Of a stretch of DNA of 64,000 bases, positions 35,773 to 45,742 are shown one piece after another. A program made the position numbers and the translations under genes. The first letter of the stretch is position 1. The number at the start of each line of letters is the position of its first letter. The stretch is from Anabaena sp. PCC 7108 (GTDB lineage Bacteria; Cyanobacteriota; Cyanobacteriia; Cyanobacteriales; Nostocaceae): NCBI RefSeq assembly GCF_000332135.1, contig NZ_KB235896.1, positions 1,561,403 through 1,625,402 of the forward strand, in the 5' to 3' direction. The notes under the pieces are model-generated. The model did not search any database. It had not been told where the DNA came from and saw only the letters and a program-made list of their open reading frames with translations.

Positions 35773-36147
35773 ATGATGGAACCAGACTCCTTACTAACAG
35801 AGGTAATTCTGACAAACCCACGTCAGTCTCTCGGTAGATTGCAACTTGATTGGACACCCCAACCAGGGAATTATCTTGATCTTGAAGGTAAAACCTATGC
35901 AGTTTTAGAACGTCGTCATAAGTATCAATTAAAAGCAGGACGCTACCGCTTACATAATGTAGCCATCTATGTACAATCTGCTAAACGACCAGATGAAAAA
36001 ACCTTAATTGGCAGGCGTTGGGTAGTTGGTGATGCAACCTGTAGCTATAATGCTCATTCAGAAATCATTCGCTGTGCAGTCAACCCAGAAGGCCCTTGTA
36101 AATCCTGTCTGTTCTATGAAAATAGGGAACTCTTAACAGGGGGCTAA
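35773..36147 (+). CDS. DUF6464-family protein
   Basis: A 124-residue soluble protein recognised as a cyanobacterial conserved family (DUF6464) of unknown function. Features: RQSLGRLQLDWTPQPGNYLDLEG, YAVLERRHKYQ, GRYRLHNVAIYV and a cysteine pattern near the C-terminus (GDATCSYNAHSEIIRCAVNP, then GPCKSCLFYE) that could bind metal. The ATG pair at 35773/35776 follows a weak ribosome site. No operon partner. Confidence 0.65.
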   Translation: MMEPDSLLTEVILTNPRQSLGRLQLDWTPQPGNYLDLEGKTYAVLERRHKYQLKAGRYRLHNVAIYVQSAKRPDEKTLIGRRWVVGDATCSYNAHSEIIRCAVNPEGPCKSCLFYENRELLTGG

Positions 36148-36214
36148 AGACTCTGGGACGGGGAAAAATTGAGAAATACCCCCGACTAAAACTGTTTTTA
36201 ATTTTTAACTAATT

Positions 36215-37213
36215 TCAATCAGCCATCATTTCTCCCACCGTTAAGCGAGTACCATTAACAAAATCCCATCCAGATTGGGGACGTTTCCCTGTAAGCTGTA
36301 CTTCTCTTAAAAGCAATAACCCTTCCCCAGTTTGTACAATTGCGCCGATGCCCTTAATAATACTCACTACTTGTCCAGGAACGCCGGATATACTTGACAA
36401 ATTAGGTATTTTATGTATTTTATCTTGTAATTCAGGTGGTAACTCTTGAATATAAGCAGAATCGAGGGGAACAGTGGCTGTGATTTTTAGTGTTTGGTTA
36501 CGAAAGGTAGTTATACAGTGAGGATAAAAACCTCTGATTTGATTGTGTAACTGGATAGCAGTCTTTGACCAGTCCAAATTATAGTCTTGCTTTTGAATCA
36601 AAGATGCATAAGTAGCTGCGGAATTATCTTGGGGAATAGGTCTAATTTCCTGACGTTCTAGCTTGAACAAGGTTTCTACCAACAAATCCGCACCAATTAT
36701 CTCTAGCTGATCAGCTAAAATTTGGGCATTATCTAATAATTGAATAGGTATAGTTGCTTTTAAAAGCATATCTCCCGTATCCATGCCAGCATCCATTAAC
36801 ATCGTCGTAATCCCGGTTTTTTTCTCACCGTGATACAGACACCACTGAATTGGAGCCGCACCTCGATACTGAGGTAAAATCGAACCATGTACGTTGATGC
36901 AACCAAACTTGGGCATATTTAGGATTTTTTTAGACAAAATCTGTCCGTAGGCAACTACGACAAACACATCTGCTTCTAATTGTTGAAGTTGTTTTAAAGT
37001 TTCAACATCTTTTTTCACTTTCTCTGGTTGCCATACTGGGAGGTTGTGAGCAGTAGCAAGTATTTTTACTGGTGATGGTGTCAGTTTATTCCCTCGCTCT
37101 CGGCGTTTATCTGGCTGACTGACAACCGCTAAAACTTGAAATTCTGGGTGATTCAGTAATTTTTCAAGCGTGGGAACAGCAAACTGGGGAGTACCAAAAA
37201 ATACGACTTTCAT
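36215..37213 (-). CDS. fmt: Fmt, methionyl-tRNA formyltransferase
   Basis: Formylates initiator Met-tRNA. The 332-residue protein has the N-terminal [15 protein letters not shown], the catalytic block [21 protein letters not shown] (Asn and His) with [17 protein letters not shown] (Asp), and a C-terminal tRNA-binding domain containing GPGQVV-like GVPGQVVSI. Length and motif order are typical. Confidence 0.94.
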   Translation of the reverse strand: MKVVFFGTPQFAVPTLEKLLNHPEFQVLAVVSQPDKRRERGNKLTPSPVKILATAHNLPVWQPEKVKKDVETLKQLQQLEADVFVVVAYGQILSKKILNMPKFGCINVHGSILPQYRGAAPIQWCLYHGEKKTGITTMLMDAGMDTGDMLLKATIPIQLLDNAQILADQLEIIGADLLVETLFKLERQEIRPIPQDNSAATYASLIQKQDYNLDWSKTAIQLHNQIRGFYPHCITTFRNQTLKITATVPLDSAYIQELPPELQDKIHKIPNLSSISGVPGQVVSIIKGIGAIVQTGEGLLLLREVQLTGKRPQSGWDFVNGTRLTVGEMMAD

Positions 37214-38351
37214 TTAGTTATGAGTTATTAGTGATTAGTTAATATTAAGTGCGTCATGAATCACTGACAACTGACTGCCCACAACTGACTAAATCCCAAG
37301 AGCGATGGAAAAGACCTACAGCAATTTTGCTTTTTGGACATTAAATTTTAGTTGTTTAATGGTAAAGTGTTTATTATTGGTGCAACAAAAATTTCCTTGA
37401 TCGACTCAGCAATTTTGGCAAGTAAGTCAGCTAGGATTCGTTATCCATGTTGTTTACAAGCATCAAAATCTGGCTATCCCTGATGGATATTCATTTAGAC
37501 ATCTACATCATGCAGCTTATTTAACAAGTTAACAAATTCATATTGTTTGCATTTGCGTGATGCCTGCGGTGAGTGTATTCATCCGAGGGATAAATCTACA
37601 CGTAGCTGATCCCATAAAAGCCATCGCCATATTTGCGACTTATGATTTTGGTTGGATGAACGTGATGTTTTTGCATCTGCTATTCAAGATTGTCAATTCA
37701 GAGGGAACAGGAAGCAACTCTTAACAGAAAAAACTCATGTTTAAAAACATGAGATTGAAATAATGACACTGTTTTTTGAGATGCGTAGCACGAAAAAAAC
37801 ATCCTTTTTTTTGACTGAGCTTTAAACTCTTAAACTTTAGTTTTTTATTTGTTCCCTGTTACCTGTTAAGAGTTCCCTTCTTTTGTAACAGTCCATCTTT
37901 AGATTTATCCGGGTCAGCGCTGTTATGGCAGCTTAATAAATTAGCAAACATAAGTTTGATTAGCTTTAGATAAAGCGGGTTTTAACAGTGTAGTTAAATT
38001 TAGTCGCCAGCTTTAGTAAACCAAAGACTCAGCTGATATTCTTTTTAGATTCATCTATACTTGGCTTCGGCTGATTATAGAAACTGTTCACATATATGAT
38101 TACGTAGTAATTACTGAAGTTATCAATATCTCAGTAGTCAGCTACGGCATTGTACAGAAAAATTACAGAGTTTAAAGATTGTAAAGGTGTGAACGGTGAT
38201 ACTGAAACTTTTGTAAAGTGATGCAAAATTTGAAGAGATTATCTCGTTAGAGCCTGTAGTTTGTTGTTATACATATATTCATAGCTTTTTTCTGGCTGTA
38301 TAGACATTGCTCCTCACATAGCAACCGCCCCACCCCCTAGAGAGTCCACTC
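37214..38351. other. Long gap fmt-exported protein; no gene recognised
   Basis: 1138 bases without a credible gene. The 37440-37740 part has higher GC and short open stretches on the plus strand that may be a worn-out gene, but I cannot name a family. A small inverted repeat CATGTTTAAAAACATG lies near 37735. The last 250 bases are AT-rich and probably hold the next gene's promoter. Confidence 0.5.
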
Positions 38352-39656
38352 ATGCTTAAACCCTTTTTGCTGTCAGGATGGTTCCGCGTACAACCGTTTC
38401 TTAAGTACGTTGTTGTTGTGATACTAATTGCACCCTTTATAGGGGTATCTGTTCACTCTACCTCAGCGAAACAATCACAGGTAGCAAAAATTAATTCAGG
38501 ACTTAAAAAATCAGATTTAATAACCCAGGAGCAGGTTGTTGCAAGGGAACCTAATTTACAAGCAGGTCGAGCCGACTTCTTGGGTGCAAAATTAGAACCT
38601 ATGCTAGTAAACAAGCCTATCAGTGAGGAAAGGCAGCTATTACTAGCCGGTCAACTAGATTCTGGGGCTGGGAAAGAAAATCATCAGTCAACTAGTGATG
38701 TGGCTACTAGGGAGATATTAGAAGTAGTTAAAAAGACTAATTTAGCAAAAGTTCCTGTTAGTCAAGTTGATTTAATCCAAAAATTAAAAGATGCTAAGGT
38801 TCAAGCTTTACAGGGTGAAGGAGATTCTTTAGTACGCGAAACTCTGGGGACTGAGCCATTAACAACAAATAATATTACTTCTAGCATTAGAGAATCAAAG
38901 CCCTTCTTAATGAAAGAAATACCTGTAAATAGTCCGCCTAATGATTCTGATGCAATACCAGATGATCCCATGGGCAGTCCACATCCGATCCCCTGGAAAT
39001 GGATTATGATGACTCAGGAAACTATTGGTGGAAAGGGGGGTTCTGGAGTGCGATACTATCGCAGTATTCCTGTGGTTTCTCCAGATGGCAGGTATGCTGT
39101 TTATAGCCGGGTGCAACTAGAAGTCAACCCAGAAATGTACAACAGCCGAGTCACTAGCTTGTTGTTTATAGAAGATAAGCAAACCAAGAGTTTACGAGTA
39201 ATGGCTGCAACTTCTCAGCCTAGAGATCCGCTCTTAAAATCAAGGGGCGGAGCAGAAAAAATGGATAATGAAGGGAAAATAGGAGTATTAGTTCCGGTTA
39301 GCTGGTCAGAAAAAGGCGATCGCTTTTTAGCCCGGAAATTTGTAGGCATATTTAACACAGCTGATGTTACAGATCATGCATTAATTTGGGATCGGCAACA
39401 AAATCATACTCAAACTGTTGCGCCACCTCAAGGGGAAAATGAGCATGAAAAAATAGCAATATTGTTAGGTTGGAGTAAGAAACAACCTGATCATGCTTTA
39501 TTCCGTTCGGGTGAATTAGGTGAAGAAAATTGGCCTTTGGTGCAAGTGTCTAGTGATGGTAAAAGTGTAAATGTTTCCACGGATGATGATCAACCCGTGA
39601 CTTTTGGTGAAAGAGGTGGTCAAGTTTGGGCTGAACCACAAGTTGCGTCACGATAA
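38352..39656 (+). CDS. Exported protein of unknown function, 434 residues
   Basis: Not assigned to a named family. The N-terminus has a membrane/signal segment (about 18-40, ILIAPFIGVSVHSTSA). Residues 45-200 are low-complexity and polar. The C-terminal half (about 205-430) looks beta-rich, with PVVSPDGRYAVYSRVQLE and SWSEKGDRFLARKFVG that recall TolB/WD40-like propeller blades. Such proteins occur in filamentous cyanobacteria. Probably periplasmic. Confidence 0.7.
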   Translation: MLKPFLLSGWFRVQPFLKYVVVVILIAPFIGVSVHSTSAKQSQVAKINSGLKKSDLITQEQVVAREPNLQAGRADFLGAKLEPMLVNKPISEERQLLLAGQLDSGAGKENHQSTSDVATREILEVVKKTNLAKVPVSQVDLIQKLKDAKVQALQGEGDSLVRETLGTEPLTTNNITSSIRESKPFLMKEIPVNSPPNDSDAIPDDPMGSPHPIPWKWIMMTQETIGGKGGSGVRYYRSIPVVSPDGRYAVYSRVQLEVNPEMYNSRVTSLLFIEDKQTKSLRVMAATSQPRDPLLKSRGGAEKMDNEGKIGVLVPVSWSEKGDRFLARKFVGIFNTADVTDHALIWDRQQNHTQTVAPPQGENEHEKIAILLGWSKKQPDHALFRSGELGEENWPLVQVSSDGKSVNVSTDDDQPVTFGERGGQVWAEPQVASR

Positions 39657-40015
39657 TTCGTAAATAATTAATAATATTAATTCCCGTTGTTGCTAAAGGT
39701 GATAATGGGAAATTTTTATTTTTAGGTTCAGTATCAGCGTTACCCAATAAAAACCCAATAAAATTTTTAAAATTTTTGGTCATGTGGGCTTTTCCATTGC
39801 TACGCAAAACTGACGCAAGCAAACCTACAGACTTTTTAGCCCTAGCAATTATAAATCATATCATGTCCGCCTAATCACTTATCAAAAAAAATTCTCCCCG
39901 TCTCCACGTCTCCGTGTCTTGAGCGTCAGTCTAAAGGATAATCTAAAGGATAAGTATATCTCTGACGAGACGCTACGCGAACAACTGGACATAATATGAT
40001 TTAGGATGGCTACTT
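39657..40015. other. Gap before minE 3' end
   Basis: 359 bases with no gene. Contains CCGTCTCCACGTCTCCGTGTC and GAGACGCTACGCGAA repeat fragments near 39898-39985. The reading frame on the minus strand at 39550-39822 mostly overlaps the exported-protein gene and is rejected. Confidence 0.5.
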
Positions 40016-40309
40016 TTATGTATCGCTACCTGTTAATTCATCTGTACTTTCTTTCACCCGACGGATAGGTAAATTAGCAATCAAAGCCGTTGTACGTTGG
40101 TTGCTTTCTAAGGAAAATTCTAAACCATCTGTCTCAATTTCTACATAGCGACAGACGATAGCGAGGATTTCTTGGCGCATTTTCTCCAAGGTTTGGGGAT
40201 CTAAGTCAGCGCGGTCGTGGGCTATAACTAATTGCAGACGGCGTTTAACTTGAGTGCGACTGGTATCAGGTGTACGAACAAACAGTTTTTCTAAAAGTTC
40301 AAGAATCAT
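40016..40309 (-). CDS. minE: MinE, cell division topological specificity factor
   Basis: Drives MinD off the membrane so that division is blocked at the poles but allowed at mid-cell. From ATG 40309 it is 97 residues: the N-terminal membrane/MinD-binding helix [10 protein letters not shown], then [20 protein letters not shown] and [19 protein letters not shown]. An in-frame start at 40363, overlapping minD, would add 18 atypical residues. It is the last gene of minC-minD-minE. Confidence 0.92.
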   Translation of the reverse strand: MILELLEKLFVRTPDTSRTQVKRRLQLVIAHDRADLDPQTLEKMRQEILAIVCRYVEIETDGLEFSLESNQRTTALIANLPIRRVKESTDELTGSDT

Positions 40310-40344
40310 TGCGGCTTGGTTTAAGGCGGAGACTGGAAAATGAG

Positions 40345-41151
40345 TTAAACAATCTTTGTCCACAACAGTTTCCGCAAGCGGGAAAATATGTTGTCATTGG
40401 AGGAGTCAAGCTCAAGAAATTCAACAGTTTCCCCTTCTAATCTACGAGCAATGTTCTCAAAAGCTATGGCAGCTACAGAGGGAGTTTCTGATAATACTAA
40501 AGGTTCGCCACGGTTGGTAGAAACAATAACACGCTCATCATCAGGGATTACCCCGATTAGGGGAATAGCGAGAAGTTCCTGAACATCCTGCACAGACATC
40601 ATATCATTTGCCCGGACCATTGCCGGTCGGATGCGGTTAATTATTAAATGAATCTTTTTCACTCCTTGTGCTTCTAGTAACCCCACTACTCGGTCTGCGT
40701 CCCGAACTGCGGAAATTTCTGGAGTGGTGACAATCAGAGCTTCTTTAGCTGGTGTAATGGCATTTTTAAAGCCCATTTCAATTCCTGCGGGGCTGTCGAT
40801 AATTACATACTGGTATTTTTGGGACAGAGCATTTACCAGCAGTTTCATTTGTTCAGGTGTCACCGCATCTTTGGTACGATTTTGAGCAGCTGGCAAAAGT
40901 ACAAGATTTGGTTGTCGCTTATCTTTCACCAAAGCTTGTTCTAGACGACACTCTCTCGCTAAGACTTCTACTGCTGTATAGACGATGCGGTTTTCTAGAC
41001 CTAACAGCAAATCTAAATTTCTTAGACCAAAATCTGCATCAACCAAGGCAACTTGGCGACCTATTTTGGCCAAAGCCATACCCAGATTTGCGGAAACTGT
41101 GGTTTTACCCACTCCTCCTTTACCGGAGGTAATTACAATAATGCGAGTCAT
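40345..41151 (-). CDS. minD: MinD, septum site-determining ATPase
   Basis: Membrane-binding ParA-type ATPase of 268 residues, which recruits MinC and is recycled by MinE. The deviant Walker [10 protein letters not shown] is at about 10-18, switch [10 protein letters not shown] at about 38-47, and Walker B-like [11 protein letters not shown] near 120. The C-terminal amphipathic helix [13 protein letters not shown] serves as membrane anchor. minC ends 104 bp upstream and minE starts 35 bp after its stop. Confidence 0.96.
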   Translation of the reverse strand: MTRIIVITSGKGGVGKTTVSANLGMALAKIGRQVALVDADFGLRNLDLLLGLENRIVYTAVEVLARECRLEQALVKDKRQPNLVLLPAAQNRTKDAVTPEQMKLLVNALSQKYQYVIIDSPAGIEMGFKNAITPAKEALIVTTPEISAVRDADRVVGLLEAQGVKKIHLIINRIRPAMVRANDMMSVQDVQELLAIPLIGVIPDDERVIVSTNRGEPLVLSETPSVAAIAFENIARRLEGETVEFLELDSSNDNIFSRLRKLLWTKIV

Positions 41152-41255
41152 AATAGCAAGGGAACGATTAGGCTGTGTGGAAATAAGTAGGGGAGCGTAA
41201 ATATTGATCTTGGTGAGCAGGCTGAAGGCAGGAAGCAGCGGGCAAGATTGAGTAG

Positions 41256-42296
41256 CTATTGATTAATCTTACTGAACTGACTGCGAGAAAAATCAATGGC
41301 TTTAGCAATGCGAATTCCTTCGGGTGTAATATGTGCCACTTCAGGAAAAAACTGGGTGAGTGATTTTTCTGGCGCTCTAGCTAAAGCATCGGCGATTCGC
41401 AATTGGGTTGGTTCCATTTGTAAAGCCATAATTAGACTTTGACGATTCCCCAGCGCTCCAGCGTGAGCAATTCCCCGTAGACGACCCCAGACTAGAATAT
41501 CTCCATCTGCGACTACGATACCACCGGGATTGATATCTCCGAAGATAATTACCGTGCCGGGATGACGGATTTCTCCACCAGATCGTACAGTCATTTCTAG
41601 ATAGAGAGCATCTGCTAGAGGTGTAGGAGTAGGTTGGGGATCAAAATTTAGGGATGTTTGGGGCTGAGTTTGTTCTACAGAATAACCTAATGTACAAGCT
41701 GCGATCGCTGTTTGCCTCCGACTAGTGGCCACTGATTTTAGCTGAAGTTGGACTTCTCTTAACGTTTCGGCCAGTTCTTGTAGTTGTCTACTATCTAATA
41801 AACGATCTTTTGCCACTAGATGTACTGGCGTATTAACTACCCGCAAGCGATCGCCAGCATTTAGCCGCTGCTTCATTTGTTCCCACATTTGCGACCAACT
41901 AAGTTCCGAAGCAGGTACTTGAGATTCAGTTGGCAAAATTAATAAAAGTCTTCCCTCCTCAGTTTTTAACTGGACTTGGATAAAATTATTTGCTTTCTGT
42001 TCTGGTAATGCTAACTCAATGCTGTTCAAATCCGTTAAGAGAGAATCAGATTCTACATCTGGTTGAGCAGTATTAGATTCTACATCAACAGCATGAGAAT
42101 TTGTTTGTAAATGAAGGAGAACCGAATTTAACTCTGCATTGGGGATAATAGTATTATCTGCCTCTATTTCGGCAGTTTCAGCAATATTTACTTCTACATT
42201 AGCTGGCTTGGATATGGATTCTGCATCAGAAAATGAAGAACTTGACTCTGTTGTCAATTCCAAATCTTTTGGGAAATTAGTAGAATCAGAATTCAT
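41256..42296 (-). CDS. minC: MinC, FtsZ polymerisation inhibitor
   Basis: A 346-residue MinC with a long, acidic, low-complexity N-terminal extension (about 1-110). A MinC N-domain is followed by the C-terminal beta-helix (about 235-340): RSGGEIRHPGTVIIFGDINPGG, VADGDILVWGRLRGIAHAG. The C-domain binds MinD and FtsZ. The N-terminal domain is less conserved than in E. coli, as is usual in cyanobacteria. It is first in the min cluster. Upstream are interspersed repeats (42335-42415). Confidence 0.92.
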   Translation of the reverse strand: MNSDSTNFPKDLELTTESSSSFSDAESISKPANVEVNIAETAEIEADNTIIPNAELNSVLLHLQTNSHAVDVESNTAQPDVESDSLLTDLNSIELALPEQKANNFIQVQLKTEEGRLLLILPTESQVPASELSWSQMWEQMKQRLNAGDRLRVVNTPVHLVAKDRLLDSRQLQELAETLREVQLQLKSVATSRRQTAIAACTLGYSVEQTQPQTSLNFDPQPTPTPLADALYLEMTVRSGGEIRHPGTVIIFGDINPGGIVVADGDILVWGRLRGIAHAGALGNRQSLIMALQMEPTQLRIADALARAPEKSLTQFFPEVAHITPEGIRIAKAIDFSRSQFSKINQ

Positions 42297-42334
42297 TGGT
42301 GATTGGGTACTCGATTTTGGATTTTGGATTTTGG

Positions 42335-42415
42335 TGAGTCAGCGCGGTCTTGGGGGTTTCCCCCATGAGCGACTGCGTTCGCCCTTGGCGTGCCGGAGGC
42401 ATACCCGAAGGGATT
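42335..42415. repeat. Interspersed repeat upstream of minC
   Basis: Contains GGGGGTTTCCCCCATGAGCG, then GCGTGCCGGAGGCATACCCGAAGGG, short palindromes typical of Nostoc-type repeats. No coding potential assigned. Confidence 0.6.
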
Positions 42416-42499
42416 TTGGATTGTATTTAATTAACTCCCATCTAAACTCTAAAATCTATCTCCGCGTCAGAGCATCTCTCCACCTTCCCATCTTCCTAA

Positions 42500-43831
42500 T
42501 TACCCCATTCTTTTTGCAGTCAGTCTTTGATAACTTGTAGCCAAAGCATCAGCATTACCGACATTACCGGGAAATAACACCACTGGCAAGTTAGGAAACT
42601 GGAGATGATCAGATGGTGTGATTACCATTGAACAACCGGCTAAAATTTGACCAAGTAACCGGGCTGAAGTTAAAGCCAGTCCTGTACTCAAAACATCGTT
42701 GGAAGTAATACCACCCTTACTGATTAAAAATCCGATATCAGCTGGTAAACCTTTAACAATATCCATGAGTAAAGCCGAAACTGTAGCCCCAAAATCTAAC
42801 CTGGTTTTGACATCTTTAAAAGATAATTCCTGACGGCTAGTGTAAACTACTGGTGTTTTACCAGCGTTATGTACTGCTTGGACATTTTCGAGAATCTCGG
42901 TTAGCAGTTTAGCAGATTCGTTGACTCCATCATCAAGTAAGCGTCCTACATTCACTTCTATTCCGACTGTCCCCTCTACCTGTAACAGCGATTCTAACTG
43001 TTGCGTTGTCTTTTTGACATGAGAACCCACTATCACTGCACCGGGTTTGCCACCACGCACGTATTCTGCCATATTTTCGGCGGCGATAGGTTGGGGGGGT
43101 AGGGCAGCTAAAGCTGTTAAAATGCTGGCAGCAGAACGGAATAAAAAGCGTTTTCCTTGACTTGCGGCTGTTAATACATCGAATGCAAAGGTGTTGAGGT
43201 CGGCTTGATTTTCTCCATCTACTACACCACACTGATTATCATGGAGTTGTAGCAAGCGTTCTAAACTACCAGCACGGATATCTGCAAGTAAAAATCTGGT
43301 GACAGTATCTTCTTTGATGCGTCCTTTGGTTTTTTCTTCTACGTACTTGGGAAGATAGCTGTAATTGTAACTAAATACGGAATCACGAGCAAATTCGGTT
43401 TCATGTACGGGAGTGGGAACACCATCAATAATTAAATAATGAATGCTGTCGCGGGTAATTCTTCCACCTTCAAAAAACGCAGGTACGAGAAAATGAGCAT
43501 CAAAGGAACCGAGTTCTTCAGCAATGACATCGGTTTCTATGGGATAATGGCCGCGCAAAGTGGAGTCAGAACGACTAACTACGAGAAAATCGGCAATTTT
43601 TTCTGCTGCTAATGCGAGTTTGAGATTTTGACAAACTTCTCTGGTGACTGCTGCGGCTGATTCTGGGGTTAGGGAACGAGTATTGGTTAAAATAAAGAAA
43701 ATCGGTGAATCGTCTTTTAAGCCCAAACGTAAGGTTTCCACATCCCACCGCATCAGCAATAAGCAACTGTGGACGGTTTGGGAACCGGTGGGATCATCAT
43801 CAAGGACAATTATTTTGGGTTTGTTATTCAT
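42500..43831 (-). CDS. Four-carbon acid sugar kinase family protein (DUF1537/OtnK-like)
   Basis: A 443-residue protein from ATG 43831 (an upstream ATG at 43858 adds nine residues). N-terminal sugar-binding domain with VLDDDPTGSQTVHSC and RSDSTLRGHYP; C-terminal nucleotide-binding domain with ISKGGITSNDVLSTGL and ending VLFPGNVGNADAL. Members phosphorylate four-carbon acids such as threonate or erythronate. Substrate here is not determined. No typical pathway partner (aldolase or dehydrogenase) is adjacent. Confidence 0.85.
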   Translation of the reverse strand: MNNKPKIIVLDDDPTGSQTVHSCLLLMRWDVETLRLGLKDDSPIFFILTNTRSLTPESAAAVTREVCQNLKLALAAEKIADFLVVSRSDSTLRGHYPIETDVIAEELGSFDAHFLVPAFFEGGRITRDSIHYLIIDGVPTPVHETEFARDSVFSYNYSYLPKYVEEKTKGRIKEDTVTRFLLADIRAGSLERLLQLHDNQCGVVDGENQADLNTFAFDVLTAASQGKRFLFRSAASILTALAALPPQPIAAENMAEYVRGGKPGAVIVGSHVKKTTQQLESLLQVEGTVGIEVNVGRLLDDGVNESAKLLTEILENVQAVHNAGKTPVVYTSRQELSFKDVKTRLDFGATVSALLMDIVKGLPADIGFLISKGGITSNDVLSTGLALTSARLLGQILAGCSMVITPSDHLQFPNLPVVLFPGNVGNADALATSYQRLTAKRMG

Positions 43832-43865
43832 AAATATGTCAATGGTGGCAAATATCAAAAATATT

Positions 43866-44085
43866 CACTAACTTGTAAAGTTTGCAGATTGGCTAAATTA
43901 TTTACTACTAAATCTTGGTTATTAGCAAACAGTTTTTTATTATCGCGCAAAATCTGTTCACTTTTTAAGGCGTGAAGCAAATCTTCTTTAATTACTTGCA
44001 GTGGGGATATTACTTTTTGTGTGTCGCTAATGTTACTTTGATCATTACCGGAGTAAAGGTGATTTAAGTAGGTATTTTATTCGGG
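43866..44085 (-). other. Open stretch without a start codon
   Basis: On the minus strand about 70 codons are open (ISPLQVIKEDLLHALKSEQI, NQDLVVNNLANLQ) between the DUF29 stop and the kinase start, without a usable ATG/GTG near the 5' end. It may be the tail of a lost gene; not called as CDS. Confidence 0.3.
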
Positions 44086-44571
44086 TTTATTGTGATGATT
44101 GTAGTTGTATTCGGGAAGCCAGTTTTCATCTAAAATTTGTTCTAAAGAACCAATGGGTATAAGAAGAAATATGTCAATGGCAAGTTGAGAACGATCTGAT
44201 GCTTCTTTTCTTGCATCTTGATAACATTCATCAAATATTTCTAAAATGTAAGGTTTTAAACTAGGACTATCTTTGAGTTCATCTTTTATCTGTGTACGAA
44301 ATGTTCTAATTTCCCCTTTCCAATGTCCTTGATTACGTTCTCTTTCACTATCCCAATATTTGAGTTTTAGTAGATATTCAAGTAGGTTAGTTAATAAATT
44401 TTGAATTGTTCGTTTTTGACTTCTAGCTAAAGTTTCTAATTCTTCTAATAAATTCTCTAAATCAACAGCAGAAAATTGTCCTGTGCGAAGTTGGTTGATG
44501 GTTGTTCTCAGCCACAGGTAATAGTCTTGGTCGTATAAGGTTTGAGTTGTTGGTTCTGTTGATGTAACCAT
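44077..44571 (-). CDS. DUF29-domain protein (1)
   Basis: A 164-residue helical protein of the DUF29 family, abundant in cyanobacteria and of unknown function. Features: LYDQDYYLWLRTTINQLRTG, LENLLEELETLARSQKR, LLEYLLKLKYW and the late SLKPYILEIFDECYQDARKEA. It lies downstream of the TcmP/radical-SAM pair; a homologue lies on the plus strand at 47699-48154. Confidence 0.85.
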   Translation of the reverse strand: MVTSTEPTTQTLYDQDYYLWLRTTINQLRTGQFSAVDLENLLEELETLARSQKRTIQNLLTNLLEYLLKLKYWDSERERNQGHWKGEIRTFRTQIKDELKDSPSLKPYILEIFDECYQDARKEASDRSQLAIDIFLLIPIGSLEQILDENWLPEYNYNHHNKPE

Positions 44572-44677
44572 ATACTGGCGAGGATTTTGCTATTTCTTTT
44601 ATTTTAGCTTAATTTAGTTATGGGAAATAATGCAAGAATTTGGGATAAGTGATTTACAAGAAAGTTTATTAATTCCA

Positions 44678-45697
44678 TTATGATGTATGAGCCATTTGAG
44701 ATGTTTTACGAACTGATTTAATAGATGTTACTTTTGTTTTTGACATCTTCGTATTATCCCATTTTTCTACTGTAGGTCTATACAACCAATTATCTAATTT
44801 AGCATCATCAACATAACCTCTCAATTCAGGATCAGGCCAAATATGAAGACGATCCAAACAACCTACTTCTCTTGCTGCTTCTTCAATATCATTCCACTGT
44901 CGTTTGAAATATTCTGCCCATGCATTTCTAGTCATAATAGAAGTAGTAAATTCTAATCCCGCAGCTATCATTCGCTTGCCATTAGTTCCACGAGCATTAA
45001 TAGGCTCCCAAAAGATGACTTCTGGGTTAAATTTCATTATTTCATACAAATGTTTTTTGAAATCATCTAAAGTCATGCTGGGAGGAGTAGGAGCGACTGC
45101 AACATACAATCTACACCCAGCTTCATAACCCTTGATTAAAGCTTTATAACGTTCAGAAGGCAAAGGTGCATTAGGTTCAATCTGGCGACTTAATTCATCA
45201 TTTAAGTATGGTAAACTCATACCAACAATGATGTTAGGATGTTTGAGAATATCAAGGTCATTTACCCATAGAGGACTGCGAGTAAGAATTCTAACTCTTT
45301 TGTTATTTTGCAATAGAGCTTTAACAGCACCACGGGTAACATTAGCAGTTTGCTTGTTTTGATAAGGATCTGTACCAGAACAAAGAAGAACTACACCTTT
45401 ACCTTCTGGTGTTTCGTGCCAAGTTGTCTTACGGCTTAGATTTTTTTCTAATTGCTCAGGTATTTCTTCACGAACAAAAAGGTATTGTCCCCAATCCATT
45501 TGAGGATCATTTACTCCCTGTTCTCTTAATTGCGCTTGTTTTGTACGAATTGCTGGAGTTGAAGGTACATAACAGAAGGTACAACCATGTAAACACCCTG
45601 ATGCGATGTTAACTACATAATCACATAACCCTTTTTTATTAAGGGCGCTTTTTTGTAGAGGGTTTGCAATTTTTTCAGTGCCTTTGATGATGGACAT
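44678..45697 (-). CDS. Radical SAM protein, SPL-like, partner of TcmP
   Basis: A 339-residue radical SAM enzyme with the cluster motif C35-x3-C39-x2-C42 in GCLHGCTFCYVP. Downstream motifs fit the spore-photoproduct-lyase-like branch: VVLLCSGTDPYQNKQT, VRILTRSPL, VGMSLPYLNDELSRQIEPNAP and FWEPINARGTNGKRM. The gene starts 45 bp after the TcmP stop, so co-transcription is likely. Fixed adjacency to TcmP is known for this family pair. The chemical reaction has not been shown to my knowledge; nucleic acid or protein repair/modification is inference. Confidence 0.82.
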   Translation of the reverse strand: MSIIKGTEKIANPLQKSALNKKGLCDYVVNIASGCLHGCTFCYVPSTPAIRTKQAQLREQGVNDPQMDWGQYLFVREEIPEQLEKNLSRKTTWHETPEGKGVVLLCSGTDPYQNKQTANVTRGAVKALLQNNKRVRILTRSPLWVNDLDILKHPNIIVGMSLPYLNDELSRQIEPNAPLPSERYKALIKGYEAGCRLYVAVAPTPPSMTLDDFKKHLYEIMKFNPEVIFWEPINARGTNGKRMIAAGLEFTTSIMTRNAWAEYFKRQWNDIEEAAREVGCLDRLHIWPDPELRGYVDDAKLDNWLYRPTVEKWDNTKMSKTKVTSIKSVRKTSQMAHTS

Positions 45698-45742
45698 AGT
45701 GTACTTCCAGCTATATATCGCAGAGTATAATAACCTGAGTTT

